This document shows positions 18,337-27,197 of a stretch of DNA of 46,634 nucleotides, piece after piece; position 1 is the first letter of the stretch, and every line of letters starts with the position of its first letter. A program made the translations under genes and the position numbers. This DNA comes from Herpetosiphonaceae bacterium. GTDB taxonomy: Bacteria; Chloroflexota; Chloroflexia; Chloroflexales; Kallotenuaceae. Location: NCBI GenBank assembly GCA_013821605.1, contig JACDGP010000002.1, positions 1-46,634 on the forward strand, in the 5' to 3' direction. The notes below the pieces were generated by a model. The model saw nothing but the letters and a program-made list of their open reading frames with translations. It had not been told where the DNA came from and ran no database searches.

Positions 18337-19271
18337 CCTTGCTCCTCGCGCATGGAGCGCAGCACTACATAGCTCGCCGCCAGCAGGATCAGCCCCATGA
18401 TCGTCGCTCCTGCCGTGGCTACACCGAAGTTCGAGTTCACGAAGGCATCGTTATAGATCTGATTGAGCATAACGTTGGTCTGGTTAAACGGTCCGCCTTT
18501 GCTGATCAATTGCACCGCCTCGAAGATCTGGAAGGCGCCAATCACCCCGGTGACCAGCACAAACACCATCATCGGTCGCAGGAGCGGCAATGTGATGGAA
18601 CGAATACGTGCCCACCCACCTGCGCCATCTACCATGGCTGCCTCCTGGATCTCTGGATTAATGCCTTGCAGTGCGGCCAGGAACAGCACCACCGGCCCAC
18701 CTACGCCACGCCAGATCGAGAACACAATGATCACGCTGCGCATCCAGAAGCCACTGATCGTGAAGATGACCAGCGGACGTCCCATGCTCTGTAGGATGTT
18801 GTTGATCACACCGCCGTAGGGTGCGGTAAAGACGTTCACCAGTTGTGCCATGATCGCCGCCGAGGTCAGCGTCGGGATATACCACAGCGCGCGGTAGGCC
18901 CCGCGACCAGCCAGCTTCTCGTTGAGCAGCAGCGCGATGAAAAAGGCAATCAGAGTCTGGACGAGCAGGATCGTTACAGCGAAGAAGGTGGTGTTGAGCA
19001 CGATCAGCGGATACGGCGGCTTGAGGTAACGGGCATAGTTGCTCAACCCAATCCAGACCGGTGCGGCACTGATCCCGTTCCAGCGCGTGAAACTGATCGC
19101 GACATTGGCGATCACAGGTATGATCGCGAAAATAAGGTAGTAGAGCAAAATCGGCGTCAAGATGATCCACGCCTCAAACGCATGACGATGCCGGTAGCGC
19201 ATTTGCGCCCACCGGATCGGCGCAGGTAGACTGGTGGGACGAACAACAGGGGGTGCCGACACGGTCTTCAT
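18333..19271 (-). CDS. Carbohydrate ABC transporter permease, MalF type
   Basis: A 312-residue permease with a charged N-terminus and about six membrane segments. The EAA loop is present as EIQEAAMVDGAGGWARIRSI followed by TLPLLRP. It partners the MalG-type permease, whose start codon overlaps its end by 4 bp. A GAGGAGGA box precedes the ATG. It is 59 bp downstream of the binding-protein gene, with an intervening hairpin that may set the relative amounts of binding protein and permease. Confidence 0.92.
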   Translation of the reverse strand: MKTVSAPPVVRPTSLPAPIRWAQMRYRHRHAFEAWIILTPILLYYLIFAIIPVIANVAISFTRWNGISAAPVWIGLSNYARYLKPPYPLIVLNTTFFAVTILLVQTLIAFFIALLLNEKLAGRGAYRALWYIPTLTSAAIMAQLVNVFTAPYGGVINNILQSMGRPLVIFTISGFWMRSVIIVFSIWRGVGGPVVLFLAALQGINPEIQEAAMVDGAGGWARIRSITLPLLRPMMVFVLVTGVIGAFQIFEAVQLISKGGPFNQTNVMLNQIYNDAFVNSNFGVATAGATIMGLILLAASYVVLRSMREEQG

Positions 19272-19289
19272 CGCGTCCTCCTCGCGCGC

Positions 19290-19320
19290 TGGCGGTGCGT
19301 CTTTGGAGGACGCACCGCCA
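19290..19320 (-). terminator. Intercistronic hairpin between binding protein and permease
   Basis: A perfect 12-bp GC-rich stem with a 7-nt loop (arms 19290-19301 and 19309-19320). It lies 11 bp after the binding-protein stop. There is no T run after it on the minus strand, so partial termination or mRNA protection is more likely than full termination, comparable to the gap between malE and malF. Confidence 0.6.
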
Positions 19321-19330
19321 ACTATTCAGC

Positions 19331-20797
19331 CTACTTCAGGGCGGCTTCAGCCGCCTTTTGCGCCTCGTCCACCAGCTGCTGCACCGGTGTATCGGTAGTC
19401 AACAGCTTGGTCAACATGTCGTTGTAGGCTGTCCACAACAGTTGCGGATTCTTTTGCCACTGCGGTAGCACCTGGAGGTCTTTACTGTTCAGCAAGACGT
19501 CGATAAAAGCTTGATCGGCTGTGGAAACCGACGGCCTTAGCTTGGTAAGCGCACTACGCGTTGCAGGCAACCGGCCAAGGGCAGGGTACACGAGGTCCTG
19601 TACACCGTCTCGTGCCAGGAACTTGACCCACTCTGCAGCCATCGCGGGATGTTTGCTTTGTTTGAGCACGGTATAAATCACGTTCCCGACGATCACACTG
19701 GCATCATGCCCACCTGCCGGAATTGGAATCGGCGAATACCGGCAATCTGGGCACTTATTCTCTTTGGCCCACGCAGTATGCCAGCTTCCGGCAATTTGGT
19801 AGGCCGATTTGTTCTGGAACAGCTGCGTATAAACCTGTCCTTCGTCCGCGTTAAAGGTGAGACCGGGTGGTGTAAATTTGTTGATCTTGCGGAGGAACTC
19901 GAGCACCGGGATAGCTTTCGGATTATTGAAGAAGGGCGTAGTACAGTTGTCTTTGCACATTGGAGCGTCGGACTGAGCCATATATACTGCCACGCGGAAG
20001 ATGCCGCCGACTGAAAAGCCGACCGGGCCCTGCAGCGTATAGCCGTAATAGTTGCCAGCTCCTTTATCGGTGAGCGTTTTCGCCTGTGACAGCAACTCGT
20101 CCCACGTCTTCGGTGGGTTGTCACAGTTGAGCCCCGCATCCGTAACGACCTTGCAGTTGCGCTCGAAGCCGAACACACCCGTCATGGCGGAGATACCATA
20201 GGTCTTACCGTTGTACGTTGCGGCCTGGATCGTGCCGGGGATCAAGTTCGGCTTAATGTCGCCGATGACGTCATCCAGTGGGACCAACGCTCCTTGCGCC
20301 GCGAACTGCTGGAAAAAGTTTTCGCCGACAATGACATCGGGGGCTGTGCCAGCCAGCAGGGCATTGGTCAGGTTCTGGCGCAACACTTCGTCCCAGCCCT
20401 GATCCTGTAGCACCACGGTCACACCGGGATGTTCCTTCTCGAACTGTTGAATCAAGAATTTCCCGAGCTTCCCTTTGGTGTCTGGGGCACTATCCATGGT
20501 CGTTACGGTATTCCCTTCGGCCCAGACGGTAAGAGTAATAGGTTCCTGTGTCGTTGCAGCGGCGGCCGGTGCTGTTGTGACAGCGGCTGGTGCTGCTGTC
20601 GTGATGGCGGCAGCTGGAGCGGATGTTGTGGCGATGGCGGCAGCTGGTGCCGCTGTTGCGGCGATTGCTGCCGGAGCTGATGTGGTTGTTGCGTTAGAAG
20701 TGACGGCGGGCGTGGCCGTGGAGCCACAGGCAGCAAACAGGACGGAAAGCAGGACACTGGCGGCGACGAATTTGAACCAACGTCTAGGAGCAGACAT
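19331..20797 (-). CDS. Extracellular solute-binding lipoprotein of sugar ABC transporter
   Basis: A 488-residue binding protein with a lipoprotein signal ending at Cys24 (LFAAC), so it is tethered outside the membrane. Residues 25-84 are a linker made almost only of Ala, Thr, Pro and Ser with repeated SAPAA and TTAPAA units. The family-1 solute-binding domain starts at about residue 85 (ITLTVWAEGN). It should capture an oligosaccharide and hand it to the two permeases downstream. AAAGGAGA precedes the ATG. It is the first gene of the operon and is divergent from the GntR/LacI-type regulator. Confidence 0.92.
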   Translation of the reverse strand: MSAPRRWFKFVAASVLLSVLFAACGSTATPAVTSNATTTSAPAAIAATAAPAAAIATTSAPAAAITTAAPAAVTTAPAAAATTQEPITLTVWAEGNTVTTMDSAPDTKGKLGKFLIQQFEKEHPGVTVVLQDQGWDEVLRQNLTNALLAGTAPDVIVGENFFQQFAAQGALVPLDDVIGDIKPNLIPGTIQAATYNGKTYGISAMTGVFGFERNCKVVTDAGLNCDNPPKTWDELLSQAKTLTDKGAGNYYGYTLQGPVGFSVGGIFRVAVYMAQSDAPMCKDNCTTPFFNNPKAIPVLEFLRKINKFTPPGLTFNADEGQVYTQLFQNKSAYQIAGSWHTAWAKENKCPDCRYSPIPIPAGGHDASVIVGNVIYTVLKQSKHPAMAAEWVKFLARDGVQDLVYPALGRLPATRSALTKLRPSVSTADQAFIDVLLNSKDLQVLPQWQKNPQLLWTAYNDMLTKLLTTDTPVQQLVDEAQKAAEAALK

Positions 20798-21084
20798 CTG
20801 CGTCTCCTTTGGTCAATGATTACGTCTTCGTAAGCAGGAGCCGGCGGTGAGCGGAAACCTCTGGTCTTAGCTCTCTCCTTTCACTGAGTGGAGCAGCTGG
20901 CCTGGCCACTTCCAACGTTGAAAGCACAACAGCCCTGCCTAACAGCCTGATGTGGGGGGTTACCATCTGGATCGTTGTGATAGTGGACGTTTGAATAAAC
21001 TACCATAGTAGCTCGGTAATTGTCAATACCTTTTATCTTATTTGTACCAACCAATTGTTCGTTGCATGAGGTTATAGCCAAAAG
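20798..21084. promoter_or_regulatory. Divergent control region of ABC operon and its regulator
   Basis: This AT-richer intergenic region holds no gene. On the minus strand a TTGACA -35 box lies at 21021-21026; the best -10 at 18-bp spacing is a poor TAGTTT at 20997-21002, so the promoter may be weak or activator dependent. An imperfect inverted repeat with GGTA/TACC arms (21015-21030) overlaps the -35 box. The AraR-like site is listed separately. The promoter for the regulator was not identified with confidence. Confidence 0.5.
21040..21055. promoter_or_regulatory. Putative AraR-like operator
   Basis: The 16-nt site ATTTGTACCAACCAAT agrees at 13 of 16 positions with the Bacillus AraR operator consensus as I remember it (ATTTGTACGTACAAAT), including the complete left half-site. 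It lies 14 bp upstream of the TTGACA -35 box of the ABC operon and just before the gene of a regulator with AraR-type domain order. Confidence 0.5.
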
Positions 21085-22326
21085 GTGTATCATGGGTATA
21101 GGGCTATTCCGCGTTGTCTCATTATCATCAAAGGCTTGACGTTGCAAGTAAACCAGGATAAACCTAGCATCCCGCTCCATGCTCAGCTCGTCACATACTT
21201 TCGCGAGCGTATCCTTGATGGGACGCTGCCACCTGACTCGCAACTGCCAACCGAGATCGAGATCGCCCGGACCCATCACATAAGCCGCAACACGGTACGC
21301 CAAGCTATGTCGACACTGGTGCATGAAGGCTTGTTAAACCGGGTTCAGGGGAGCGGCACGTTTGTCCGCCACATCTCTGCCTCCCGGCCGAAGCTACAGC
21401 ACGTCGAGAAGCGCATTGGAGTGGTCCTGATGTACGCCAGTGACCAGTTGAGCATGGAACTGCTTATCGGCATTGATCAGGCGGCAAAGTCGCGCGGCTA
21501 CCAAGTGAGTTTCACCTGCTCCATGGAGAGTTCAACGCAACAGCTCCGTGATATCGAGCGTATGCAGGCCGAACGCGTGAGCGGCTTAATCGTCTTTCCC
21601 GTCAGCAATGAGACAGATAATCCTGCCATCGCTCGACTGCAAGGTGGTGGCCTCCCTGTCGTGCTGATCGACCGTTACTTGCCTGACTGCATAACTGATT
21701 ACGTCGTAGCCGACAATTTCGCGGGAGCGTACCGTGCCACGGAACATCTGCTGATCCTCGGCCATACCCGGATTGGCTTTACCTATTCGCATGATCGTCT
21801 GGCCACAACCTCGATCCGTGATCGCCGCGACGGCTATCGGGCAGCCCTGCGTGACCACGGCGTACCATATGACGAGCGGCTCGTCTTTGGATATCCAACG
21901 GCCGGTGAGTTCTCCGACGACGAGCCTTACATCGCATTCCTGTCGCAACCAGATCGGCCGAGTGCTCTGCATGTGTCGACTGATCTTGAAGTGCCAATCT
22001 TGTTTACGGCAGCCAGCCGGTGCGGCCTGCGTATACCTGAGGATCTCGCGGTCGTCGGTTTTGACGATCTCAGCTTCGCTCCCTACCTCAGTCCGCCTCT
22101 TACGACCGTCGCCCAACCTCGGATGGAGATCGGGCTGCGAGCTGCGCACCTCCTGATCAACCGGATCGAGGGCAATCCCGAGCCGCCAAAGCATATTGTG
22201 GTGCCTACCAATCTCGTGGTGCGCGATTCATGTGGTGCCCGCCAGCACATCCGTCAATCCGTTTTGCAAGGAACTACCTCACTACGTGACGATGCATCAA
22301 CGCATCCTGCGCATGTGATAATCTAG
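21085..22326 (+). CDS. GntR-type HTH/LacI-type sensor regulator (AraR-like)
   Basis: Up to 413 residues. The N-terminal GntR winged helix has the typical PLHAQLVTYFRERILDG start, LPTEIEIA and SRNTVRQAMSTLVHEGLL. It is followed by a periplasmic-binding-protein-like sensor domain ending in VVGFDDLSFAPYLSPPLTTV, as in LacI proteins. This fusion is the AraR architecture of sugar repressors. The start is uncertain: GTG at 21085 opens the frame, but TTG at 21142 has AAAGG at good spacing and would begin right before the conserved region. It is divergent from the sugar ABC operon and probably controls it and itself. The ligand may be arabinose or an arabino-oligosaccharide (inference from the operator-like site and GH43 genes). 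Confidence 0.87.
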   Translation: MYHGYRAIPRCLIIIKGLTLQVNQDKPSIPLHAQLVTYFRERILDGTLPPDSQLPTEIEIARTHHISRNTVRQAMSTLVHEGLLNRVQGSGTFVRHISASRPKLQHVEKRIGVVLMYASDQLSMELLIGIDQAAKSRGYQVSFTCSMESSTQQLRDIERMQAERVSGLIVFPVSNETDNPAIARLQGGGLPVVLIDRYLPDCITDYVVADNFAGAYRATEHLLILGHTRIGFTYSHDRLATTSIRDRRDGYRAALRDHGVPYDERLVFGYPTAGEFSDDEPYIAFLSQPDRPSALHVSTDLEVPILFTAASRCGLRIPEDLAVVGFDDLSFAPYLSPPLTTVAQPRMEIGLRAAHLLINRIEGNPEPPKHIVVPTNLVVRDSCGARQHIRQSVLQGTTSLRDDASTHPAHVII

Positions 22327-22491
22327 GAGTTGACTGGGCTCAAAAGATACTGCTGAACACCCCGTCATCGACGCATACACGAAGTTGCCTCATGGTGCCA
22401 CATTTCCGGAACAATTTGATCATCTTCCACGTCATTCTTCTAAGGACTGTACAGTGTGGCTGCGGTCTGTACTCACAAAGAGGTGATCCTG

Positions 22492-23789
22492 ATGAGATCA
22501 GTTGGACGTTTGGTAAGCATGCTCATGATAGTGATGGTGGCTGTCGCTCTGGTGGGTTGTAGTGGGGTACCGACGGTTGGAGGAGCTGCTGCTCAGGAGG
22601 TACAGTCTAGCCATACACGTCAAACCACGCCAGCGATCTCGGAGCATGACCGGGCTCAACTCGTCGCTGACAACACCGCTTTCGCTTGGCACTTGTATGA
22701 TCACCTCCGTGTCAGGGATGGTAATATGTTTTTCTCGCCCTACAGCATCTCACAAGCGTTGGCGATGACCTACGTGGGAGCGCAAGGTGTGACGGCCCAG
22801 CAGATTGCGAAGGCCTTACACTTCAACTTGTCGCCGGACCATTTGCATCCAGCCTTTAATGCACTTGACCAGGGGTTGATGGCGAATGCTGCTCTGCCGG
22901 TAGGCAAGGACGAGGGCGTCCCTTTTGTGCTGAAGAATGCCAACGCCATTTGGGGCCAACACGGGTATCCCTGGAAACCGGCCTTTCTTGATCTGCTGGC
23001 CGAGCAGTATGGTGCTGGGTTACGTGTCGTTGATTTCCAAGCTGCGCCCGAGCCAGCCCGTACCACAATTAATGATTGGGTCAAAGGAGCGACTGCGGGC
23101 AAAATCGTTGATCTGCTGCCGGCCAGTGCGGTCACAAACATGACCCGCATGGTACTCACGAATGCGATCTATTTCAAAGCTGATTGGCTGAACCACTTTC
23201 AAAAGGAGTTGACGCGTCCTGCCGACTGGACGTCGGCAAGCAATTGCAGGTGCCGACGATATCGCAGCAAGCACACTGGCTGTATGCTGCGGGCCGTGGC
23301 TACCAAGCCATCGAATTGCGGTATTATGGCGGCTCTGCCATGGACATTGTGCTACCGGACCGAGGCAGCAGCGTTGATACAATGCTTGAGGCGACCAAGG
23401 CCAGTCAGATCATAACGGCTCTGCATGATCAAGAGGTCATTCTGTCGATGCCGAAGTTCAATATCTCTACATCAAGCTTTAGCATGATGGATGTGTTGGA
23501 AGGCTTGGGCATGACAGATGCGTTCAAGCCACAAATTGCCGACTTCGACGGTATAGCCGATACTCACGAACTGTATATCGGTGACGTGATCCACAAAGCA
23601 ACCATCACAGTCGATGAGCAGGGCACGGAGGCAGCAGCGGCTAGTGCGGTGAGTATGATGGCAGGGGCGGCACCACCTTCAGTAAAGCCGGTGGAGATGC
23701 ACATCGACCATCCTTTCGTTTTCCTGATCCGTGATCTACATACGGGCACCATTTTGTTTATGGGCCGCGTTGCTAATCCCCAGCCTTAG
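22492..23789 (+). pseudogene. Serpin lipoprotein, interrupted by a frameshift
   Basis: Serpins trap serine proteases. The first frame (ATG 22492, AGAGGTGAT box) has a lipobox ending LVGC and serpin blocks such as NMFFSPYSISQALAMTYVGA and MVLTNAIYFKADW. After about 23210 homology continues in another frame (VGKQLQVPTISQ onward) through MPKFNIS, the hinge GTEAAAASAV, and HPFVFLIRD to the stop at 23789. A small indel near 23205-23240 therefore breaks the gene; the Phe expected around the junction is missing, so more than one base may be lost. Both halves keep good family sequence, so the damage is recent, or is a sequencing error. If intact it would be a surface-anchored inhibitor of about 430 residues. 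Confidence 0.85.
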
Positions 23790-23932
23790 CTGGGCATAAC
23801 TGCCCTGTTCGATGGTGGTCATACCAGCAGAGCAAGCACCAGCGAGCTAACACAGTGCAGCGTCAATCAGGCATCATCTCAATGCTCAGCTTTCGATGTG
23901 TTGAACAGATTCTACCAAAGAGCTGCGAGCCA

Positions 23933-24883
23933 TTAACTCTCCGCTGCCTTTGGCACCATGATGGTCACCGCGCCTGGAACGATTTCGACGGTGAATGAGC
24001 GTGTTTCGCCGGCCGCCTCGCCATCGTATTCCACCGCCTGCGTCTTGCTTAAATCGACTTTGATCTTGTGCGCTTTGTAAAACTCTATCGTGTTGGTCTC
24101 GTGCAAGCTGTGGGTAACGGCGCTAACGATCAGCCTGAACCACTCGCTCAGGCGCTCGGTTTTAAGCAGGGCAACGTCGAGCACGCCATCATCCGGTTGA
24201 GCGCCGGGAATAAGCTCAACACCCCCCTGCAGGTGTGCCATGTTCGCCACCATCACGGACTTCACACGCCGGCGAATAGGGCGCTGAGCATCATCAAGCA
24301 GAATAGCGACACGGATAGGGCCATTTCCGAGGTTCTTGAGTGCCGCCCACACATACGCCAGCAGACCAAGTTTATCCTTGGCCTCGCGCCCAGCACCTGC
24401 AATCATCTCTGCATCAAAGCCGGCCCCGGCGATAATGGCGAAGTATTTGGGTTCATCGCCATCAACCGTGATGCGCGCCAGATCCAACGTTCGGCGTCGC
24501 CCAAAGAGCGCTGCATCGGCGGCCTTGACCGGATCCCTGGAAATGCCGAGGTTAACGGAGAGCAAATTACCCGTGCCCGCCGGAAAGACGGCCACGGCTA
24601 CATCGGTGCCCATGACGGCGGCCAGAGCCTCAACGACCGTGCCATCGCCACCGGAGACGGCCAGGAGGTCAACTCCTTGCTTCAATGCAGTCGCCGCTGC
24701 TTCTCGTGCACCTTCCTCCGGCGTCGTTGCTATATACTGGCAGGTGTAGCCGTGGGCAGCCAGGGCGTTTGAGATAGCTGCTTTACGCTCCTCCGGATCG
24801 CCTTGTCCTGAGTGGGGGTTGAAGATGATCGTGACGCACTTGCCATTGTCTTGTTGATCGTTGTCTGGCACTAAAAGCTCCAT
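23933..24883 (-). CDS. Diacylglycerol-kinase-like lipid kinase
   Basis: A 316-residue protein of the DAGK/YegS family. The nucleotide-binding loop GGDGTVVEAL and the following FPAGTGNLLSVNLGI are diagnostic, and the start IIFNPHSGQG is typical. These enzymes phosphorylate diacylglycerol, sphingoid or other lipid hydroxyls with ATP at the membrane surface. The lipid substrate here is unknown. No clear ribosome-binding site precedes the ATG at 24883. It is convergent with the serpin and divergent from the SH3 protein. Confidence 0.9.
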   Translation of the reverse strand: MELLVPDNDQQDNGKCVTIIFNPHSGQGDPEERKAAISNALAAHGYTCQYIATTPEEGAREAAATALKQGVDLLAVSGGDGTVVEALAAVMGTDVAVAVFPAGTGNLLSVNLGISRDPVKAADAALFGRRRTLDLARITVDGDEPKYFAIIAGAGFDAEMIAGAGREAKDKLGLLAYVWAALKNLGNGPIRVAILLDDAQRPIRRRVKSVMVANMAHLQGGVELIPGAQPDDGVLDVALLKTERLSEWFRLIVSAVTHSLHETNTIEFYKAHKIKVDLSKTQAVEYDGEAAGETRSFTVEIVPGAVTIMVPKAAES

Positions 24884-25033
24884 CTATTGCATGCTGAGCA
24901 AACCATTCGCATCGCCTTCGGAAGCTAGCGCTGGGCGTACCCCTGGTTTATAGTTGCTCGCTCGGCTAGATACTAAGCACGTAGGTTGCCACGGGTCCTG
25001 GTGTGAAATGATGGTGCGAGTAGTCCGTTGCCT

Positions 25034-25039
25034 TATAAT
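25034..25039 (+). promoter_or_regulatory. Candidate -10 box of SH3 protein gene
   Basis: A perfect TATAAT 18 bp before the ATG at 25058. No good -35 box is seen, and the resulting leader would barely include the GGAGGAGG ribosome-binding site. Confidence 0.35.
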
Positions 25040-25057
25040 GCGGAGGAGGTTAAACAC

Positions 25058-25528
25058 ATGGCGCGTTTGAATGGACGACGTACATTGCCACCCGGGCCGG
25101 TGCTCGTCACGCTACTGATCCTCACCGTTGTCCTGGTCGGCGTCGTGATTCGCCAGGTCCGCCAGAATGCGGCGCGGAGCAAGCAGACCGTGCAGACCAA
25201 GCTTGCTCCGCTGACTAGTGCAGTCCCACCAACGGCTATGCCTGCCCCCCGCTTGTTGGGCAAGGTGTCGGACACCGCCAACTTTCGAGCGGGTCCCAGT
25301 ACGGCGGCAGCCATCCTTAAGCAACTCCCGCCTGGAACCGAGGCACGTCTACTTGCACGAGAGCAGACTGCGAACGGCGGCTGGTATTTTGTGGAGGTTG
25401 CGGGGCAGGAAGGCTGGCTCAGCGACCAGGTACTAATGATCGATCCGGCCGTGGCTGCCTTCGTACCGGTACGAACGGCGACCGTACCCGGATCGCAACC
25501 TTCTACTGTCAATACTTCATCACCATAG
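25058..25528 (+). CDS. Membrane-anchored bacterial SH3-domain protein
   Basis: A 155-residue protein with one membrane segment at about residues 14-33, then a linker and a bacterial SH3 domain (VSDTANFRAGPSTAAAILKQ onward, through GWYFVEVAGQEGWLSDQ). Such domains usually bind cell-wall components, so it is probably anchored with the SH3 domain outside. The tail is rich in Thr, Ser and Pro. GGAGGAGG gives a strong start at 25058. No enzymatic domain is present, and the partner is unknown. Confidence 0.82.
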   Translation: MARLNGRRTLPPGPVLVTLLILTVVLVGVVIRQVRQNAARSKQTVQTKLAPLTSAVPPTAMPAPRLLGKVSDTANFRAGPSTAAAILKQLPPGTEARLLAREQTANGGWYFVEVAGQEGWLSDQVLMIDPAVAAFVPVRTATVPGSQPSTVNTSSP

Positions 25529-25592
25529 CCTGTCCTGCCCTAAGCTCCTCATCGGCCAAGCAAGTAAGCTAAGCCGTGCAGCTGCCCACGCT

Positions 25593-26045
25593 TTAGCCCT
25601 GAGTTCGGCCTTCTCGCAGCATGCTGACCGCTTCGGCAATGCGCCGCTGCCGCGTCTCGGCTTTCTTGGTTCCCTCAATCCACAGCACGTACCTCAACTT
25701 ATGACTATAGGCCAACTTGTCAAAGAACTGTCTGGCCTCCGCGTTTTGGTCGAGTGCCTCCGTGAAGTCGGGGGGCACGCTCACCTCGCGGGGCTCGGTG
25801 TCGAGTTCGATATCAACATCCACTTCGTCGCCCGCCGCAACCTCGGCGCTCGCGCGATTCTCTGCGCTGATCCCGAGCATGAAGACCCCGTCCATCGACG
25901 CCACGCTGCTACGGTAGGTATGACCTTTAATCGTAACGCGGACCGGCGGTCGCTTGCTCGGGCCGAGGCTTGCAACGATCTCTGGCGGAACTTCGACACC
26001 TGTGGCGGTCTTGCCGTGGAGCTGGATTACGGCACGAAATCTCAT
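25593..26045 (-). CDS. DUF1905/YdeI (OmpD-associated) family protein
   Basis: A 150-residue protein. The first part (about 1-90) is a DUF1905 beta barrel with VEVPPEIVASLGPSKRPPV and an acidic strand-rich region. The C-terminal part (VPPDFTEALDQNAEARQFFD, then YVLWIEGTKKAETRQRRI) matches the YdeI/OmpD-associated family linked to bacteriocin protection. The biochemical role is not known. The ATG at 26045 has GAAGG at good spacing; the frame is open upstream to 26126. It is divergent from the F420-dependent oxidoreductase gene and has a clear promoter of its own. Confidence 0.85.
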   Translation of the reverse strand: MRFRAVIQLHGKTATGVEVPPEIVASLGPSKRPPVRVTIKGHTYRSSVASMDGVFMLGISAENRASAEVAAGDEVDVDIELDTEPREVSVPPDFTEALDQNAEARQFFDKLAYSHKLRYVLWIEGTKKAETRQRRIAEAVSMLREGRTQG

Positions 26046-26093
26046 CGTCATGCCCTTCTTGCCATATTGACATAATACCGATTTACGATACGC

Positions 26094-26122
26094 AGTATAA
26101 TTTACACACTTCAAACGGTCAA
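26094..26122 (-). promoter_or_regulatory. Sigma-70-type promoter of YdeI-like gene
   Basis: On the minus strand TTGACC (26117-26122) and TATACT (26094-26099) are separated by exactly 17 bp, about 50 bp before the ATG. This is the best-formed -35/-10 pair I found in the window. Confidence 0.7.
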
Positions 26123-26147
26123 GCATGTAATTTGATCACCCCGTCGC

Positions 26148-26156
26148 TGCTATACT
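26148..26156 (+). promoter_or_regulatory. Extended -10 promoter of F420 oxidoreductase gene
   Basis: TGC followed by TATACT (26151-26156), 42 bp upstream of the ATG at 26199. No clear -35 box is visible. Confidence 0.5.
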
Positions 26157-26198
26157 GTTGGCATGCCCCTCGCGCGGGCCGCAATCAAGGAGTCCTGT

Positions 26199-27197
26199 AT
26201 GCCAATCGGTTATGCAGCTATGTTCGAACAATTTACGCCCACCGATCTGCTCACCTTCTGCCAGCAGGCCGAAGGAGCGGGCTTTACGTCGGTAATGGCA
26301 TCCGACCATTTTCATCCGTGGACGCCTGAGCAGGGTCAGAGCGGCTTTGTGTGGGCCTGGCTAGGCGCACTTGGAGCAACGACCAAGCTCAAGATGGGGA
26401 CCGGTGTGACACCGCCTGGCTATCGCTACCATCCTGCGATCATTGCTCAGGCTGCTGCCACATTGGAGGCCATGTTCCCGGGTCGCTTTTGGCTGGGCCT
26501 CGGTGCCGGCGAAGCCTTGAACGAGCACATCGTTGGACAATACTGGCCCGAGGCACCCGTTCGCCTGGAGGTACTGGCTGAGTCCATCGAGGTCATTCAA
26601 AAGCTATGGACCGGCAAGGTCACGAAGCACCGGGGCGCGCATATCACGCTCGAAAGTGCCAAGCTCTATACGCGCCCCCAAACGCCGCCGCCGATCTATG
26701 TCGCCACTTCGGGACCGATTCAAAGCGAACGAACGGGCCGTACCTGTGATGGCATCATTACCGTCGGTGCCGCCGATGATAAGATCGGCATGCTACTTGA
26801 CCGCTTCGCCAAAGGCGCCCGTGAGTCCGGCAAGGATCCCGCTAAGATGCCGAAGTTGCTACAGCTTCACGTCTCCTGGGCTGCTACCCAGGCCGAAGCC
26901 GAAGCTCAGGCGGTCCGTGAATGGCCGAACGGCGGTATGAGCTTTCCGAAACAAGATATCCGCAATCCCGAAGACTTCGCTGCGATGGCTAAGATCGTTC
27001 GTATCGACAACTTCAAGGGCCGCGTGATGATGTCGGCGGACCTCGCTGAACATACAGCGCATCTACAACGCTACATTGAGATGGGCTTTACCGAAATTTA
27101 CGTCCATAATGTCGGCCGCAATCAGCAGGCCTTCATCGAAGGGTACGGTCGTGAGGTCTTGCCCAACCTGCACTGGCCTGAGGCGAAGTCGGTTTGA
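26199..27197 (+). CDS. F420-dependent LLM-class oxidoreductase, G6P-dehydrogenase-like
   Basis: A 332-residue luciferase-like TIM-barrel protein. The motif SDHFHPWTPEQG places His37 and Trp41 where F420-dependent glucose-6-phosphate dehydrogenase (Fgd) has His40 and Trp44, and GAGEALNE gives Glu105 for Fgd Glu109. It should transfer hydride to cofactor F420. The substrate may be glucose 6-phosphate, but the phosphate-binding residues could not be aligned with certainty and related enzymes use other alcohols. AAGGAG gives a good start at 26199. Its stop overlaps the start of an FbiB-like nitroreductase, which strengthens the F420 link. Confidence 0.88.
   Translation: MPIGYAAMFEQFTPTDLLTFCQQAEGAGFTSVMASDHFHPWTPEQGQSGFVWAWLGALGATTKLKMGTGVTPPGYRYHPAIIAQAAATLEAMFPGRFWLGLGAGEALNEHIVGQYWPEAPVRLEVLAESIEVIQKLWTGKVTKHRGAHITLESAKLYTRPQTPPPIYVATSGPIQSERTGRTCDGIITVGAADDKIGMLLDRFAKGARESGKDPAKMPKLLQLHVSWAATQAEAEAQAVREWPNGGMSFPKQDIRNPEDFAAMAKIVRIDNFKGRVMMSADLAEHTAHLQRYIEMGFTEIYVHNVGRNQQAFIEGYGREVLPNLHWPEAKSV

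Noticed and set aside
20545-20725. CRISPR-like or tandem DNA repeat
   Set aside because: The repeats are short, irregular and in frame within the binding-protein gene; they encode a low-complexity linker and there are no spacers.
23770-23800. Hairpin over the serpin stop codon as a terminator
   Set aside because: The stem is only 6 bp, overlaps the coding end and has no T run.
24068-24772. 234-codon plus-strand frame
   Set aside because: It is antisense to the DAG-kinase-like gene with no recognisable motif or ribosome-binding site.
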